From Leptidea sinapis (Eukaryota > Arthropoda > Insecta > Lepidoptera > Pieridae), in assembly GCF_905404315.1 (NCBI RefSeq), contig NC_066265.1:33876501-33940500 (forward strand): 64,000 bases of DNA. The letters are read 5' to 3'. The position numbers and the translations under genes were made by a program. How positions within the stretch are numbered: position 1 is the first letter of the stretch; each line of letters begins with the position of its first letter. Shown here in pieces: positions 10,667 through 23,700 of this stretch. Under the pieces are notes generated by a model. That model ran no database searches. It had not been told where the DNA came from and saw nothing but the letters and a program-made list of their open reading frames with translations.

Positions 10667-10838
10667 AAAGGACGGGGGGAAATGGCCTCCGGTCCTCGAC
10701 ACTAACCTATGCGAAACATAGCGGCACTAGGCCGCTACTTCACGCCGGTATTCTGTGCGTGTGTGGTAAGTAACCCGGACGAGTCTGGCCCGATTGTGCT
10801 GACGTCATAAGGCAGCAGCGTGACTCTCCCACTTTCAA

Positions 10839-13075
10839 AATGTATATAGTATAGGTATATCTTATTAATACACACTTTCATTGACCCATGTTTATTACAT
10901 AAACATATAAAATATAGTTTAATATATAAACGAAAAGCAGGAAGAGCACATTCAATCACGATGATCAGGTCAGAAACCGAATAAAAAAAATATATGACGA
11001 TCAGTCATCCCTGCCACTGCGACCAAGATTTCTTGTAACATTATTTACGTAGGTATTTCTTCTGTAGACAAGCCAAATGTTTACAGCTTCTATCTTATTG
11101 CCAGTGTCAATGCAAAGTTTGCACAATAAATTTACATTTAAATTTTTTGATGTATTTTATGCTATATTAGAAAGAGAAAACTTTGTGCAATATTTAATGT
11201 GTCAATGCAAAGTTTGCACAATACATTTTAATTTTTGGATGTATTTTATGCTATATTAGAAAGAGAAAACTTTGTGCAATATTTAATTATATGTATACAG
11301 ACAACGCATATAATTTTAAAATGATATTTTGGTACATTTCGACACGCACAATGAACAACACATTGTTGGCAGCACCACTGTTTACATTTTGATCTGATGA
11401 TATTATAGGAAAATATATTTGAAATTTATCCCTAGTCAATCCGTAGATACACAATCAATTTTTTTAAATTTCCCAGCATTTTTCACTGCTTTGATTAGAG
11501 CGCCTCCATCACGATTATATTTATAGTACTAAAATTTAGGATCAAGGAAATTAACAAAAAAAATATATAATTTTTATGATTTATTTAACAATAACACTGA
11601 TGACAGCTAGCCTAATTTTAAGCACTAATACTCTATGACCCCAAGATCTCCAGCACCATGGAAAATGGAACAAATAATATGTAATTTTCGGAAAGTGACA
11701 TCTTTGCGCCGCTTGCCGGTCTCAGTATTTTTGCTGCGTCTTACAGTTTTGATCTATCTAGATATCTCCCTGACACGACACGGCCAATATTGTGTTCCAT
11801 ATTAAAGGTCCTTCGCCGTTCCCAGAAAATTAGCGTCAACCCATCGAGTCTCATTGGAGCTTTCTAGGATTCCTAGAAAGTTCAATAAGTGCAGTAATAA
11901 TTCTATGGTTTCAAGAAACTTGATTGTTGCATTAATGAGCCATGGCAAAATAGCAGCGTCCCTTTGGCATTAGAGTCCGCAAATAAGACTAAAAATATTT
12001 AGATAAATGACCAGTCTAGAGCGATCGCAAAGCAAATACTCCAATCTTAAGTCACAATCATGACACAAGTCAGATATGGGTTCCAGCATCTAAGTTTCCT
12101 GCAACATAAAACCTAAATACTTTCAAATCAAGAGTGAATTGGTATCTCTTAGCCAAGACATACCTCACTGTCACTGTTTATGTTAAAGTTGCAATTAAAA
12201 TAAAACTAAGGATTAAATACACAGGCCTGACTGAGATGTGTTTTTGTACAATTGCACAGTCATACGCCTTGTATTCAGACTGTTCTACTGGTTTTGCGCC
12301 CACTGTAAAAATAGTTTAAAAAGCAAAATATTTTTAATATAATACAATTATTTATTTAACTATTAATTGTGTGCGACAATATCAAGATTCAAGAGAAAAC
12401 TCAAGAAATATTACAAGCCCCACAAGCCCATTGCCAAAGTGAATTTGACAATTACTGTAATGAAAACTCACATATTTCAATACTTTTCAATGAGTATTTA
12501 ATCAGGGGTAGGCTACGAGAGATTCATATGGATATAGAGTATCAGGAGTACCAGGATAAATGTAAGGTTTACTATTATTCACCAAGCTTAAAAAATATTT
12601 AATATTTTAATGTAAACAATTATATTACATAAAAGTATTACAAATTATGTAACTTTACAAACCTCATGTATTATTCGATCTGCTTCTCGTGAGCTTACTA
12701 ATTTGTGGTAAGTACTCAAACTTACTATTCACAGTTAACACGTCACTTGCATCCCACGCATTTTAAATGGTGACATAGAGATCTCACCACAAAACTAGCT
12801 ATATATCCAACTATTTGCTATATATAATCATAAACTTGCATTCTCATTTGCATCATCAGTATGTGAAGTTGGAGCAGTTGTATTAATATTATGCAGAGAA
12901 GAAGAACACATCAAAATACTGACGTTTTCTAGTGTTTCGCGTTCGTCTTCATTAGCACCACACAGTTTACTTATTTCAACGATTTTAGTACCATGTGGCA
13001 CAACAACTTCCGAAATATACCTCTTAGTTATTTGGGGGGATTAGGGTTATCATTATAACCACCACTTATCCGTAC
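10839..13075. other. Intergenic region between LINE copy B and the TRIM37 upstream region
   Basis: AT-rich DNA with no recognisable coding exon on either strand. It contains a short tandem duplication (11105-11290), annotated separately. Nothing else shared with the rest of the window was seen. Confidence 0.55.
11105..11290. repeat. Tandem duplication of a 95-bp unit
   Basis: 'tgtcaatgcaaagtttgcac' begins at 11105 and again at 11200. Each unit ends with 'gaaaactttgtgcaatattt'. The unit is internally self-complementary (TTTGCACAA near its start, TTTGTGCAA near its end). The two copies differ by only a few bases and a short indel. Confidence 0.9.
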
Positions 13076-13076
13076 A

Positions 13077-13220
13077 GCCCCAAAAATAATTTTGCACGCA
13101 GCCATCTTGGATTTCAATAATGATCCCAAATTCGTTCTCTGCACTCTCGAGAACCTCGGATAGTATAACCATATTGTTGAAACCATAGTTTGGCGCGGCA
13201 GCCAAAATAGAAGTTTTATT
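13077..13220 (-). repeat. Single monomer of the ~100-bp satellite
   Basis: The plus strand reads 'ttttgcacgcagccatcttg', then 'gatcccaaattcgttctctg' and 'ctcgagaacctcgg'. This is one inverted unit of the satellite arrayed at 47.5-59 kb, plus the start of a second. It shows that the monomer also exists dispersed. Confidence 0.85.
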
Positions 13221-13954
13221 AATAATAGCTGGCAACGCTAACGCGCTTATATCGTCTCAATTTTTCGTTTCATCGAGTTTCAAATCACAACGATTCCAAA
13301 GAAGTTTCACTTCAAAAATTATATTAACAGAAGAAAATACATACGTAAATAGTAAGAGGTGAGACGTAACACCCCACACACGAACGAAATTAACGTTTTG
13401 CTACTCCCACCGCGGAACAGCTACTGATGTCTCACAGTAAGTCAAAAGAACACGCAAATGCTAGAGCGAAACAGTCAATAATTTTCAATAAATCGGCGCG
13501 TGCTTGCTCGGGTGGGGTGTTGGGGCACCCCTGTTACCACCCTAATCGTAATATTCAAAATAGTAAAGAGCTAATGCCAAACGAGGCTAACTGCTTACAA
13601 TTTTTCAATCAAAATCGGTTATAGTCACAAAAGATTCTCTTTCTTCTTCTATCTTGCTGTATTACTTAAATATGGGCTAAGCCCGCCATGCCGATAATGC
13701 CGAATCGCTGTGGAGCGCATTACAAACTACGTGGTTCGAGACACGTACGTACACACCCAGTTGTAACATTCTACACTTCAATGCAAAATTATGGATCCAG
13801 TTGGTTTATTTTCTATGCGACATCTAGACATGCTGATGCATACTAGAGGCATGCTTTATCGAATAGGTGGTAGTTTTTGAATTTCAATGAGTAATTTTAA
13901 GTCCTGTTTTGAATAAATTGCCTAGTCAGTAGTAGTGTTATCAAAACAATAATA

Positions 13955-14200
13955 ACTTATTAGCCTAGTGGTAGTGGTAAGCGACCTGTCGACTGAGCTA
14001 GAGGGAAGTGACCCCGGGAGGTTTAAATTCCGGTAGGTGCAAACATTTATATGATGAATGTGGATGTTTGTTTCCGAGTAGTGGATGTTGTTTAGGTATG
14101 TACGTGTATTGTAATAACTTTATTATTGTCTTGCACCCATAGTACAGGCTATACCCAGTTTGAGGCAAAATAATCTGTGTATATAGAAATAATATAGCGT
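13955..14200 (+). mobile_element. tRNA-derived SINE
   Basis: The head has an A-box-like 'tagcctagtggtagtgg', with 'cgactgagctagagg' and a B-box-like 'ggtttaaattccggta'. A body containing 'gatgaatgtggatgtttg' and 'tccgagtagtggatgtt' follows. This layout matches a SINE common in Lepidoptera (recalled, not searched). It lies about 0.5 kb upstream of the TRIM37 start codon in sense orientation. The A- and B-boxes are both degenerate. Confidence 0.75.
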
Positions 14201-14713
14201 GAATCCCAGTACATTCGGGTATCCAGAGGAATTATAGTGCAGATGCATGTACTTAGTTGTCTTTTCAATTTATTGCTTTACTATGGGTGCGAACGTGGAC
14301 CGTTCAAGCGTGACCACTTTTAGTGTTAATTAATAATCTTTATTTAAATAGTGGCACGGGATGAAGCATTGACGTTTCCCATTAGTGTAGCCACAGTTTA
14401 AAAATAACATTTTATCATAAATTCACGAAGTATTTCAATTATTGCAATGATTAGCCCATAGTACTTGAAAATCGGAAAATTCTAATGTACTGGCAATTAC
14501 TATGTATTTTTTTTCTGCTAAAAATTTGTTTTCATTCGCGTTTGAGAATCGAATACGGAAGTGTCGAAATTCTTATTGATCGTTTGCTCCTTAAGTCGAG
14601 CGTTGACTTGTATAATATGTTTTGTTCTTATTTTAAAAGGAATAAGGAATAAAAATGTCCAAATTATGGTGATATACAAATTACCCCCGTAGAAAGGACA
14701 TATTCTCAGAAAC

Positions 14714-14767
14714 ATGGCTGCAAGAGGAGACAAAGGAAATGGAAATGGCGAGGAGCAGATTGTTGAG
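14714..14767 (+). CDS. TRIM37: TRIM37 exon 1 (start codon)
   Basis: Encodes [18 protein letters not shown] (residues 1-18), followed by the donor 'gtaaat'. The short Gly-rich N-terminus precedes the RING domain. The start context is 'gaaacATGgc'. No earlier in-frame ATG is needed, and the intron to exon 2 is only 71 bp. The 5' untranslated region and promoter could not be delimited. Confidence 0.88.
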
Positions 14768-17700
14768 GTAAATCGATTTGTCCTACATTCTGTTGATGAC
14801 CTGCCTTGAACTGAGAATTGATAATGATGGTTTTGCAGACTTTGGCTGATGTATTCCGTTGCTTCATTTGTATGGAGAAACTTGTGGATGCACACCTGTG
14901 CCCTCATTGTTCCAAACTCTGCTGCTACGCCTGTATTCGTCGATGGCTGACAGAACAAAGGTCCCAGTGTCCGCACTGCCGTGCATCACTTCACCTTCAT
15001 GAACTGGTTAACTGTCGCTGGGTGGAAGAAGTCACACAGCAGATAGAAACAATGCAACAGACCAATTCTGCTTGTCAAAGAGATAGCTACAGAGATAGGT
15101 ATTTATCGAAGATATATTTAAATAATTTAAAGTACAATGAAGTCCCAACTCCATACATTTGTGAGACCTCATACATATTAAATCCTGTTAAGGTAAATAA
15201 TATATACTTTCAGTATTATATATAGTAAATAATACTGACTGTATTAGGCAGTAACACAGTAAGAGGCAACTTTGATTAAGTTTCTAGCTGGATTGATATC
15301 ACAGCACCATTGTTTCCAAACTCAATTGTGTAAGCAATTTTGAGCTTATGTTTGAATTGTGCTAGAGCTTGAAATTACCAGATTAATTCATTATTTATCA
15401 AGGCGACAATTAGGTTTGAACACTATTAACAGTTTTGGGACTTGATGAATCTTGAATGACACTGTATTGCAGCAGGCAGATCATATCACTTACCATCCTG
15501 TGGACATCGGTTTTTTCCTATAGATATCAGAGATTTATTTTTAATTCATTTCATGGCCATGGAAAATCTATATCAGAGGAATCACATGTGTTGCCAGCCT
15601 ATTAAGTGATTGTACACGGAGTTATGGAAAGGTAGAATTGGGTGCCAGGTCAAACACCTCTTCTGAACACTTCCCATTGTACGAAGAAGTAAATAGAAGA
15701 CACACACCAAAGCAAGGTGTCTTCACAGCCAAGTGAATTTAGCCTATTTGAATAAAGTTTATTTGACTTTGACTCTGAATTAAATTTAATGGCTTTGAAC
15801 AGTTTCTCTATTTTTTTACATCTTTGTTTTCAAATTACAGTAGATCCCCTCTAAACTCGCACTCCCTGTAATCCTTTGCATCCTGTAATCTTTCATCAGC
15901 TGTAATCCAACATATAGACATGTTGGATAACAGGTTGGATTACACTGTTGAATGACTGAAACATTATTTTGCCAAATTTTAACTAAACAAGCTCAGAAGG
16001 AAATGCACAAAACATTGACAATTTAAGAAAAATGTGATTCAATATTTTGAAAAAAATATTTTTTGGATCTACATATTTAATCATAATTATTATTTAAGTA
16101 AACTACTTAAAGATTTTGAAATGAATATGGCATATTTTATTATTATTATTAATTTGATCATAGAAGTTTTTCTATGAAAATATTATCTAAGAATCAGAAA
16201 CTGAGGCTGTTACTATGTTAAGTTGATTATTATTCTGAGGTTTCACTTTTTAGAAAAAAATTAACTACTCATCTGCTTAGAACATGTATACTATATAAGC
16301 AATTATCTTTTTTAAAAATGAATAATTTTTAGATGTCCATCACATCAGGAGAAGTTATCAGTTTATTGTTGGACATGTCGGCGTTGCATCTGCCACCAGT
16401 GTGCTCTGTGGGGAGGCACTCACTCAGGTCACACTTTCAAGCCATTGGAAGAAGTCTATGACCAACATGTGACTCAAATCCGAGATGAGATCTCACAGTT
16501 AAGACGTAGACTGTTGGAGCTTATAAGCTTGTTTCAAGATGTGGTAATGTACAATACAATTTTGCTAGACTTTTTCAAAAGAAAGTTTTATTTTTTACTA
16601 CAAATAAATGTGAATGTTACTTACTTGATCACATACTTTTACATCACTACAATCATAAAAACATTTCTATAATACAGAAATGTTTGTGATAGGTGATAAC
16701 ACATTTATTTCTGTACAGAATTTACCAAAAACTTGGTTTGAACATAGGGATTAGTGTTATTTACTTATAAATTCAATATGGATTAATAAAGGTTTGCTTT
16801 CAATCATGACTGCTGTGATTTCACATGTTATACTACAAATATTCCAGAGACTGTATCAGTCTGTCGGATTGTTTTATTAATATTTTTTTATAGTATTGTT
16901 GTTTATCTCTTCCAGGAGCGCAATGTAGAATCAGTGCGTGCGGCGAAAGATGAGCGAGTGCGCGAGATACGCAATGCAGTGGAACTGATGATCTCAAGAC
17001 TGGATTCTGCCCTCAAAGCGAAGCTCCTGACACTGATGGGACAGAAGAATAGCCTCACGCAAGAGACTGAACAACTGGAGCATTTGTTACAGGAGGTTGA
17101 ACATAAACTCCACACTAGCACCAGGTGATAATGGTTTAATAAACAACACTTTATTAATTAGTGCCCAAATAATGCTTATAATATATATTATTCCGTTACT
17201 AAAAAGTTATAATATTTTATTATGATAGTTCGCGCGCGCTCAAACGGACAGCTGCTTACTCGTTTTGATCCGTCATTTTATTTTAAATACCACGATAATA
17301 AGTTATATTTCGAAGTTGAATACAGTTTAAAATGTGAGTTTTGGTGTATTAAAATCCTTAAAGATATAATAATAGTGATACATATTGTGATTGAACTTAA
17401 AATCTGTAAGTTATCCCTAATAATACTCATAATACATTACTGTGCTGAGTCACTGCATTAAACGCGTAAGCGACGCGATATGCACGTCGCTTAGACCTTT
17501 TTCGCCGCGCATACCTACACTGTGACTGTTTGTACTTTGTTCAGAGCAAGCAAGGCTAACTGCTCGTGCCTAACAGCAAGTAGTATTCGTGACATCATTC
17601 GCGAAGAGCTTCTAACATCTTATAAGCTTCAATTTATGCCTCAATTATTAGATATCCAGAAAACGGTATCGCCTCTTGAAGCTTCGATCTCGTTTTTTAA

Positions 17701-20700
17701 TGATGAGCTGGAAAAAGTTAGAGAAGTACAGAAAGCGCAGTCCTTAGTGGTGGAAGGCTTAAAAAAAGAAAATGAAACACTACGTCAAAATTACAACTTG
17801 GTTTCATCGCGGCTCTCTCGGTTGGACCAGCAGTTGCGGTCAACCAATATCGAACTACAATGTGTACCCGAGCACAACAAGAAAACTTGCACACCATCGT
17901 TCAACAACTCGGCAAAATAATTAAATGTCCCGTCAGCAAAAGTAATATCTATTACTGCTCGAGATTGGCCAAAATGGATAATACAGGCCCCTGCCCACGC
18001 TCTATACTTGTAAAATTCAACAGCCCGCGTATGCGCGATGAATTTCTTGCAGCTACCATAAAATATAATAAGAACAACAAAAATTACAAATTAAACTCAA
18101 GTTATTTGAAGTTTGCCTCCGACAAGAACCCACGCCGCAGCCCGCAGCAAGGCGAAAGTACTTCAGTATAGATATCTGTTGGGTGCTCGATGGACGTTTT
18201 TTCATGCGCAGGAACGAGGAGTAGAATTATATTCATATTGAAAGTATACATATCCTAAATCAAGTGCCATAATAAAGCTATGTTTGCCATAATTACTACT
18301 TACTAAAGGGCACTACATCTAATCTTAATTTAAATAACCAAAATGTAAGAGGGCTCAGAACTAAAATTGTCGAGCTATTTAATAGCATAGTGTGTTGCGA
18401 CTATGACATATTAGTTCTTACAGAGACATGGCTGAATAGCAGTGTATCCGATGGCGAAATTTTCGATGATCGTTATAATGTGTATAGGCGAGATCGCAAA
18501 AGTCGTGGCTTTCGGCGTTTTGATTGCAGTCTCCAAGTGATTAAAATCCTTTCGTTTATTTGGGTTTGAATCGGATTGCGAGGATCTTTGGTTTAAACTT
18601 GAAGTACAAGATAAATTATTTTCCTGTAGATTTACTTATTTGTGGTGTTTATCTTCCGCCGCCGGTTCAAGTTCATATACTCGACACGTTTCTCATCAAT
18701 ACTAATCACATATTAGAAAATCATTCTAGCGGCGCTCTCATCTTATGCGACTTTAAGTGGCATAATCTGGGAGAAAACTAATTCTCTTGCTCTAGCTCCG
18801 CAACTCTCTAACAGTTCGCTTCACAATTAACTTAGCATAGACATATATAACATAGACTTCATATCCCTGAACAATCTCAGTCAAAACAACTCAGGTCTTA
18901 ACTATAAGGATAAAACGCTGGATTTATTACGTTCCATACCTTTATCACAACTAACATGCCTAAAGCCTTCAATTGCAATCGATCCGCTACATCCTCCTTT
19001 TGAATTCTATATCTCTTTCACTAGCGTAGAAACCTATCCGCGAGCCGCGAATTTAAACTTCGTTACAAAGCGGATTACGCGAAGATTTTGAATGAAATAA
19101 ATAATGTTAATTGGAATGCTAAGCTTAAGAATTGTTCTACAGTTGATGACATGGTGTAAGTATTCTATAGTACTCTGAGATTTCTGATATCTAAATATGT
19201 ACCAAAAAGCCGACCCCGCAGCACTAAATATCCCTTATGGTTCTCCACTGCACTTATAAGAACTATAAAAGAAAAATATAGATACAGAATAAAATATCGA
19301 AAATACAATAACCCTAGAGATCTAGTTACGTTTGAAATATTACGTGAACGTTTTGGATAAACTTCATAAAACTAATAACGCAAGGTACTTAAACAACTTA
19401 GAATGTCATCTAATCCCAAGTTATTCTGGAACTTTGTTAAATCTAAGAGAGGAGGAAAGACTAAGTATCCCGCTCAAATTACTCTAAATGACAGCACTGC
19501 AAGAAATGGTCCTGAAATTTGTGATCTCTTTGCCACTCAGTTCTCATCAGTTTACAACCGAGACCAACTACTTTTGTTGAGCCTAATACACCTCTCACCT
19601 CAATTTTTTTGGCTTCAATATCTGTTACTAAGAAACAGGTATATATAGTATTAAAAAGACTTGACTCTGGTAAGGGCGCCGGATCTGATGGAATACCGTC
19701 CATTTTTGCAGTAAATTGTGCCAGTGGTTTGGCTTGGCCTCTCTTCATTATTTTCAACAAATCCTTGGAAACTGGAGTATTCCCAACGACATGGAAAACG
19801 TCTCGTATCCTGCCGTTATATAAAAGTGGTGATGCTACAAGAGCAACAAATTATAGACCCATTTCTCTCTTACCCATTTTTGCTAAAGTTTTTGAAAAGC
19901 TAGTTTTTACCACACTCATCTAGCACTTCAAACAGTTGATTGTCCTAGAACAACATGGTTTTGTAAAGTCTAGATCCACTGTATCTAATCTGTTTTCTTT
20001 TGTCGAAGACGTTATTGGGGAAGTGGACCATGGCGGCTGTACAGACGCTAAATATACTGACTTCAGCAAGGCTTTTGACAGAGTACATCACGAGTCCCTT
20101 CTGAAACTTTCGTCCTGTGGGTTGTCCGGTATTCTGTTGAACTGGTTTAAGTCATAATTAGTGGATCGAATCGTGGGCATTTCTCTAAATGTTTTACAGC
20201 CGTGTCTGGGGTACCGCAGGGCCTTCATCTTGGACCCTTGCTCTTCAATATAATTATAAATGATATTAAGATAAGATAAGATAAGATCATTTATTTGTAG
20301 TCATGGGCATAGATGTTTCAAATCACAATAAAAGTTCTCCATTCCTTGCCCGCATGCTGTGGCGTACAAATAGTAATTAATAACAAGTCAAACAAATATA
20401 TATATATACACAATGACAGTTAATTGATATACATATCAATAATTGAATATTTTGAAATAACAAATAACAAGTGAAATTGGTAAAAAGAAATTAAATTAAG
20501 TAAAATGATATTTAAAAAAATGTTACTTGAGTGTTGCATCTGAAAAGAAGTCTTTTATGGAATAGTACGATTTTGTCACTAGCACATTATAGTTTCTTTT
20601 TAAAACACTTCAACTTAAGTTCTGTGATATGTGTAGGTATCTTGTTAAATATTCTCGGCGCCATTTCAAGAACACTATTGTACATCGAAGCTGTGTTGCT

Positions 20701-23700
20701 GCCATGTAAACGTAATCTATTCTTGCTTCTCAAATTTATATTGTGGATTTCAGATGTTCTGACAAATGTATCAGGGTTAGTTTTTACAAATAATGCTATT
20801 TCATAGATATATAGTGAGGTCAAAGTAAGAATTTTAAGTTGGTTAAAGAATGGCTTACATCAGCTATCCCTTATTTTAAGACTACACATTGACCTAACTC
20901 GTCTGATGACTGTGTTTTGCTACAGAGAGATTTGGATAGATTGAGCAGATGGTGTAGTATAAATGGCATGTCCCTAAATAATCAGAAATGATATGTTATA
21001 AGCTCCACGAGAAAGAAAACAAAAATACCCAGGTCATACTACATCATGGTTGATCATATTTGCGATTTGGGAGTCACCCTTGACTGTAAGCTGAGATTCA
21101 ATGTACATATTGACAACATTGTAAAGAGAAGCTTCAAGACTCTTGGATTTGTCATAAGAAGCAGCAGGGAGTTTAAGTTATCCAGCACTAAAATATTACA
21201 ATATAACTGTTTAGTGCGTAGCTTTGTAAAGTATTGCAGTGTCGTATGGAAAGTGTACAAACGAGATTTTTATGGCACCTATCTTATTCTTGTAATTTGG
21301 CCAAGAAACTCCCAAACTATAAAGATCGTTTGCGATGCTTCGATTTAGTTTCCTTAAATAACGGCAGAAAATTACATGATGCTGTATTTTTGTACAAACT
21401 GGTCAATGGCACAATCGACAGTCCTTATTTAATTTCAAAATTTAACATTTTTGTCCCAAGAACGAGTTCAGCACGGTCGAATCTGGGCCTCCATTCTCCT
21501 TTGAACAGAATCACAAGTACTAACAACGCTGCTCATAACTGCACTGTCAATGGCGATAATAATTATATTAAGGGTGGTGGGCTGTCGATAAGACACCAAG
21601 CTATTGATATCTTCTCTAATCACATCCACAGCTACAAACAGCTTTCGCTAATAATATGTGTAATACGTCTTATTTTGAAATTTAGTCACTAATGTATTAA
21701 CAATGATTTATTTTATGAGCTCTTTTTCCTTAGGTCAAATTTAATATATTTCTCACAGTTTTAATTAATTTAAAATTTTGAAATACATAGTAATATAATT
21801 TATTTTTTATATTGATATTAATTTGCTAAAACGTAAGTAATGTTTTGTTTGTGTTCGTTTGTTAATTGCTCTCGTTTTGCATCTATAATTGAGGTGTCAC
21901 TTATATAGTTATAATATATTTGTTAGTTATTAAGGAATTGTATGCACAGTGCTCACCCTGTTGGAACAAATAATAAATAATACTTATAACAATTATTTTC
22001 GTTATAAAAACATTATTTTATGAAATAATAATAGAGCATATTTTGCTCTAGGTAAAGTGGGCATTCTCCACATCAATATTGGCAGTTTTGTTTGATATGA
22101 AACTTTGAAGGAGCTTTGTAGCCCTAAGGTACTATTGTATATGGACCATTCTAGTGGAACACTTAATACTTCAACATAAATGATACAATCAAGTAGCAAG
22201 AAGAATCATTTATATATTATACAATATAACACTATTTATTAATATACAATAATAAGCTATATTATTTTAATTTTCTTTTTCTTGCATCAGATCCGAATTA
22301 ATTACAAGGAGTGGAGAACTAATGCAGATGATTCACCAAATCCGAAAGAAGCCAATGGCAAGCTTTGTCACTGCTCCAGTGCCAGCTGACTTCCATAGGT
22401 AATTTATTTACAAATGTAATAATTATTGTAGTATATGCATATTATAATAAACTTTCAACTTTTTAATTGAGTGATTACAATTTAACTATTTTAAATAAAT
22501 AATATTTAATACGAATTTGAAAAAATGGCGACAAATGCGTGTGCACAGTGTTCAACCAATAGTCTCTTCTTGGTTATTTATTGTTATGTCATTTTGGCAT
22601 GTGTTGGATGAGGTATAGCACAGTACCCATCATTGTGAAGGACTTTGTTCAGTGGTGGATGTCTTCTGGCTGATATGATAATGATGTCAAAATGGCAGGC
22701 GTTTACAAGTGCCGAGCGTCTGTTGGCATTTTTAAAAAATAATAATTTAATTTATTTCTGCACTAAATATTTTAATTTATAAATTGATGTAAACTATCAA
22801 ATAACATTTTCAAAAACATTATTCATACATATAGCAATAAATGCATAACAAGACAAGTGAATCTAATATGAAACTTGAATGCTTTGTGTCAGTGAAATCG
22901 TCCCGAGCTACGACAGCAGCACATTTCCTCTCAGCAACTTCACGCAGCTGCAGCACGCTGCCGCTCCTGTATACTCTTCTCCGCTCCATGTGCATGGACT
23001 CTGCTGGAGGCTCAAGGTGTACCCGGATGGCAATGGAGTTGTTCGGGGCAACTACCTCTCTGTGTTCCTTGAACTCAGTGCTGGACTACCAGAGACAACC
23101 AAGTTAGTTTACTTTATTTATGTAGTATTCACTATTTTATGGAATAAGAGGATAAACAAGGGCTCACCTGACGGGAATGATCACCACGACTTATGCTCTC
23201 GCTCAAGAGAAGTACCGGCCTTTACGATGTACACGCTTTTTTAAGGTATTTCGTATCGTCCTCAAAATACAGATCAATGGTCCTTCAAATGTATTGTTAA
23301 CACTGTAAAGTGTAAGCCGTGTGTGTAGGATGTATTCCTAATTATTGCTTATTTTCGGTTTTCGTTTAATGGGTCTGGGCACCAAAGTATTGACATCGAA
23401 AGCATATGACCTCGTGGTTTATAAAGGACGCCCAAAACCAACAGCGTTCATAGACACAGTATTTCGGAAATAGAATTAATAAAGTTCGCGCTATATGCGC
23501 CATAACAAGGCACGCACAAGCACGGCTCTCTGAAAAGACACATATATGCTGTTGGTATCTGTAATGTGAGAACTGACAACCTTATCTAGGCAAATATACT
23601 TGGCAACCTCAATCAACACCATGAATCAGTAACCAGCCAACATTTTACGCATAATGGATCATCTGAAATGTCTGCGGAAAATTGGAGGTCAATAACCTAA

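Larger units (their letters stand above)
7511..10838 (-). mobile_element. LINE copy B: nearly full-length single-ORF APE-type non-LTR retrotransposon
   Basis: This is the best copy in the window. On the minus strand it runs from the 5' untranslated region (about 10838-10640; its outermost ~90 bp, present at 1200-1298 and 60966-61060, are missing). It continues through endonuclease and reverse transcriptase coding to a short 3' region ending in a T/A run at 7511-7523. There is no room for a separate ORF1. Two frame breaks (near 10290 and near 8020) disable it. It sits between COX10 and TRIM37, in antisense orientation to TRIM37. The 3' end (7520-7640 on the plus strand) is the same sequence found alone at 49795-49930. 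Confidence 0.95.
17220..21990 (+). mobile_element. LINE with ORF1 and ORF2 (CR1/jockey-type), degenerate, in TRIM37 intron 4
   Basis: A GC-rich 5' portion ('cgcgcgcgctcaaacggaca' near 17229) precedes a coiled-coil ORF1 and a multiply frameshifted ORF2 containing endonuclease and RT motifs. It inserted in the sense orientation of TRIM37. The RT is interrupted by a second LINE fragment at 20262-20860. The right boundary is approximate. Confidence 0.85.

Noticed and set aside
14839..15225. Extension of TRIM37 exon 2 as an open frame to 15225
   Set aside because: The frame beyond 15098 has no similarity to TRIM37. A donor at 15099 joins in frame to the B-box exon at 16333, restoring the conserved R-C-P-x-H sequence.
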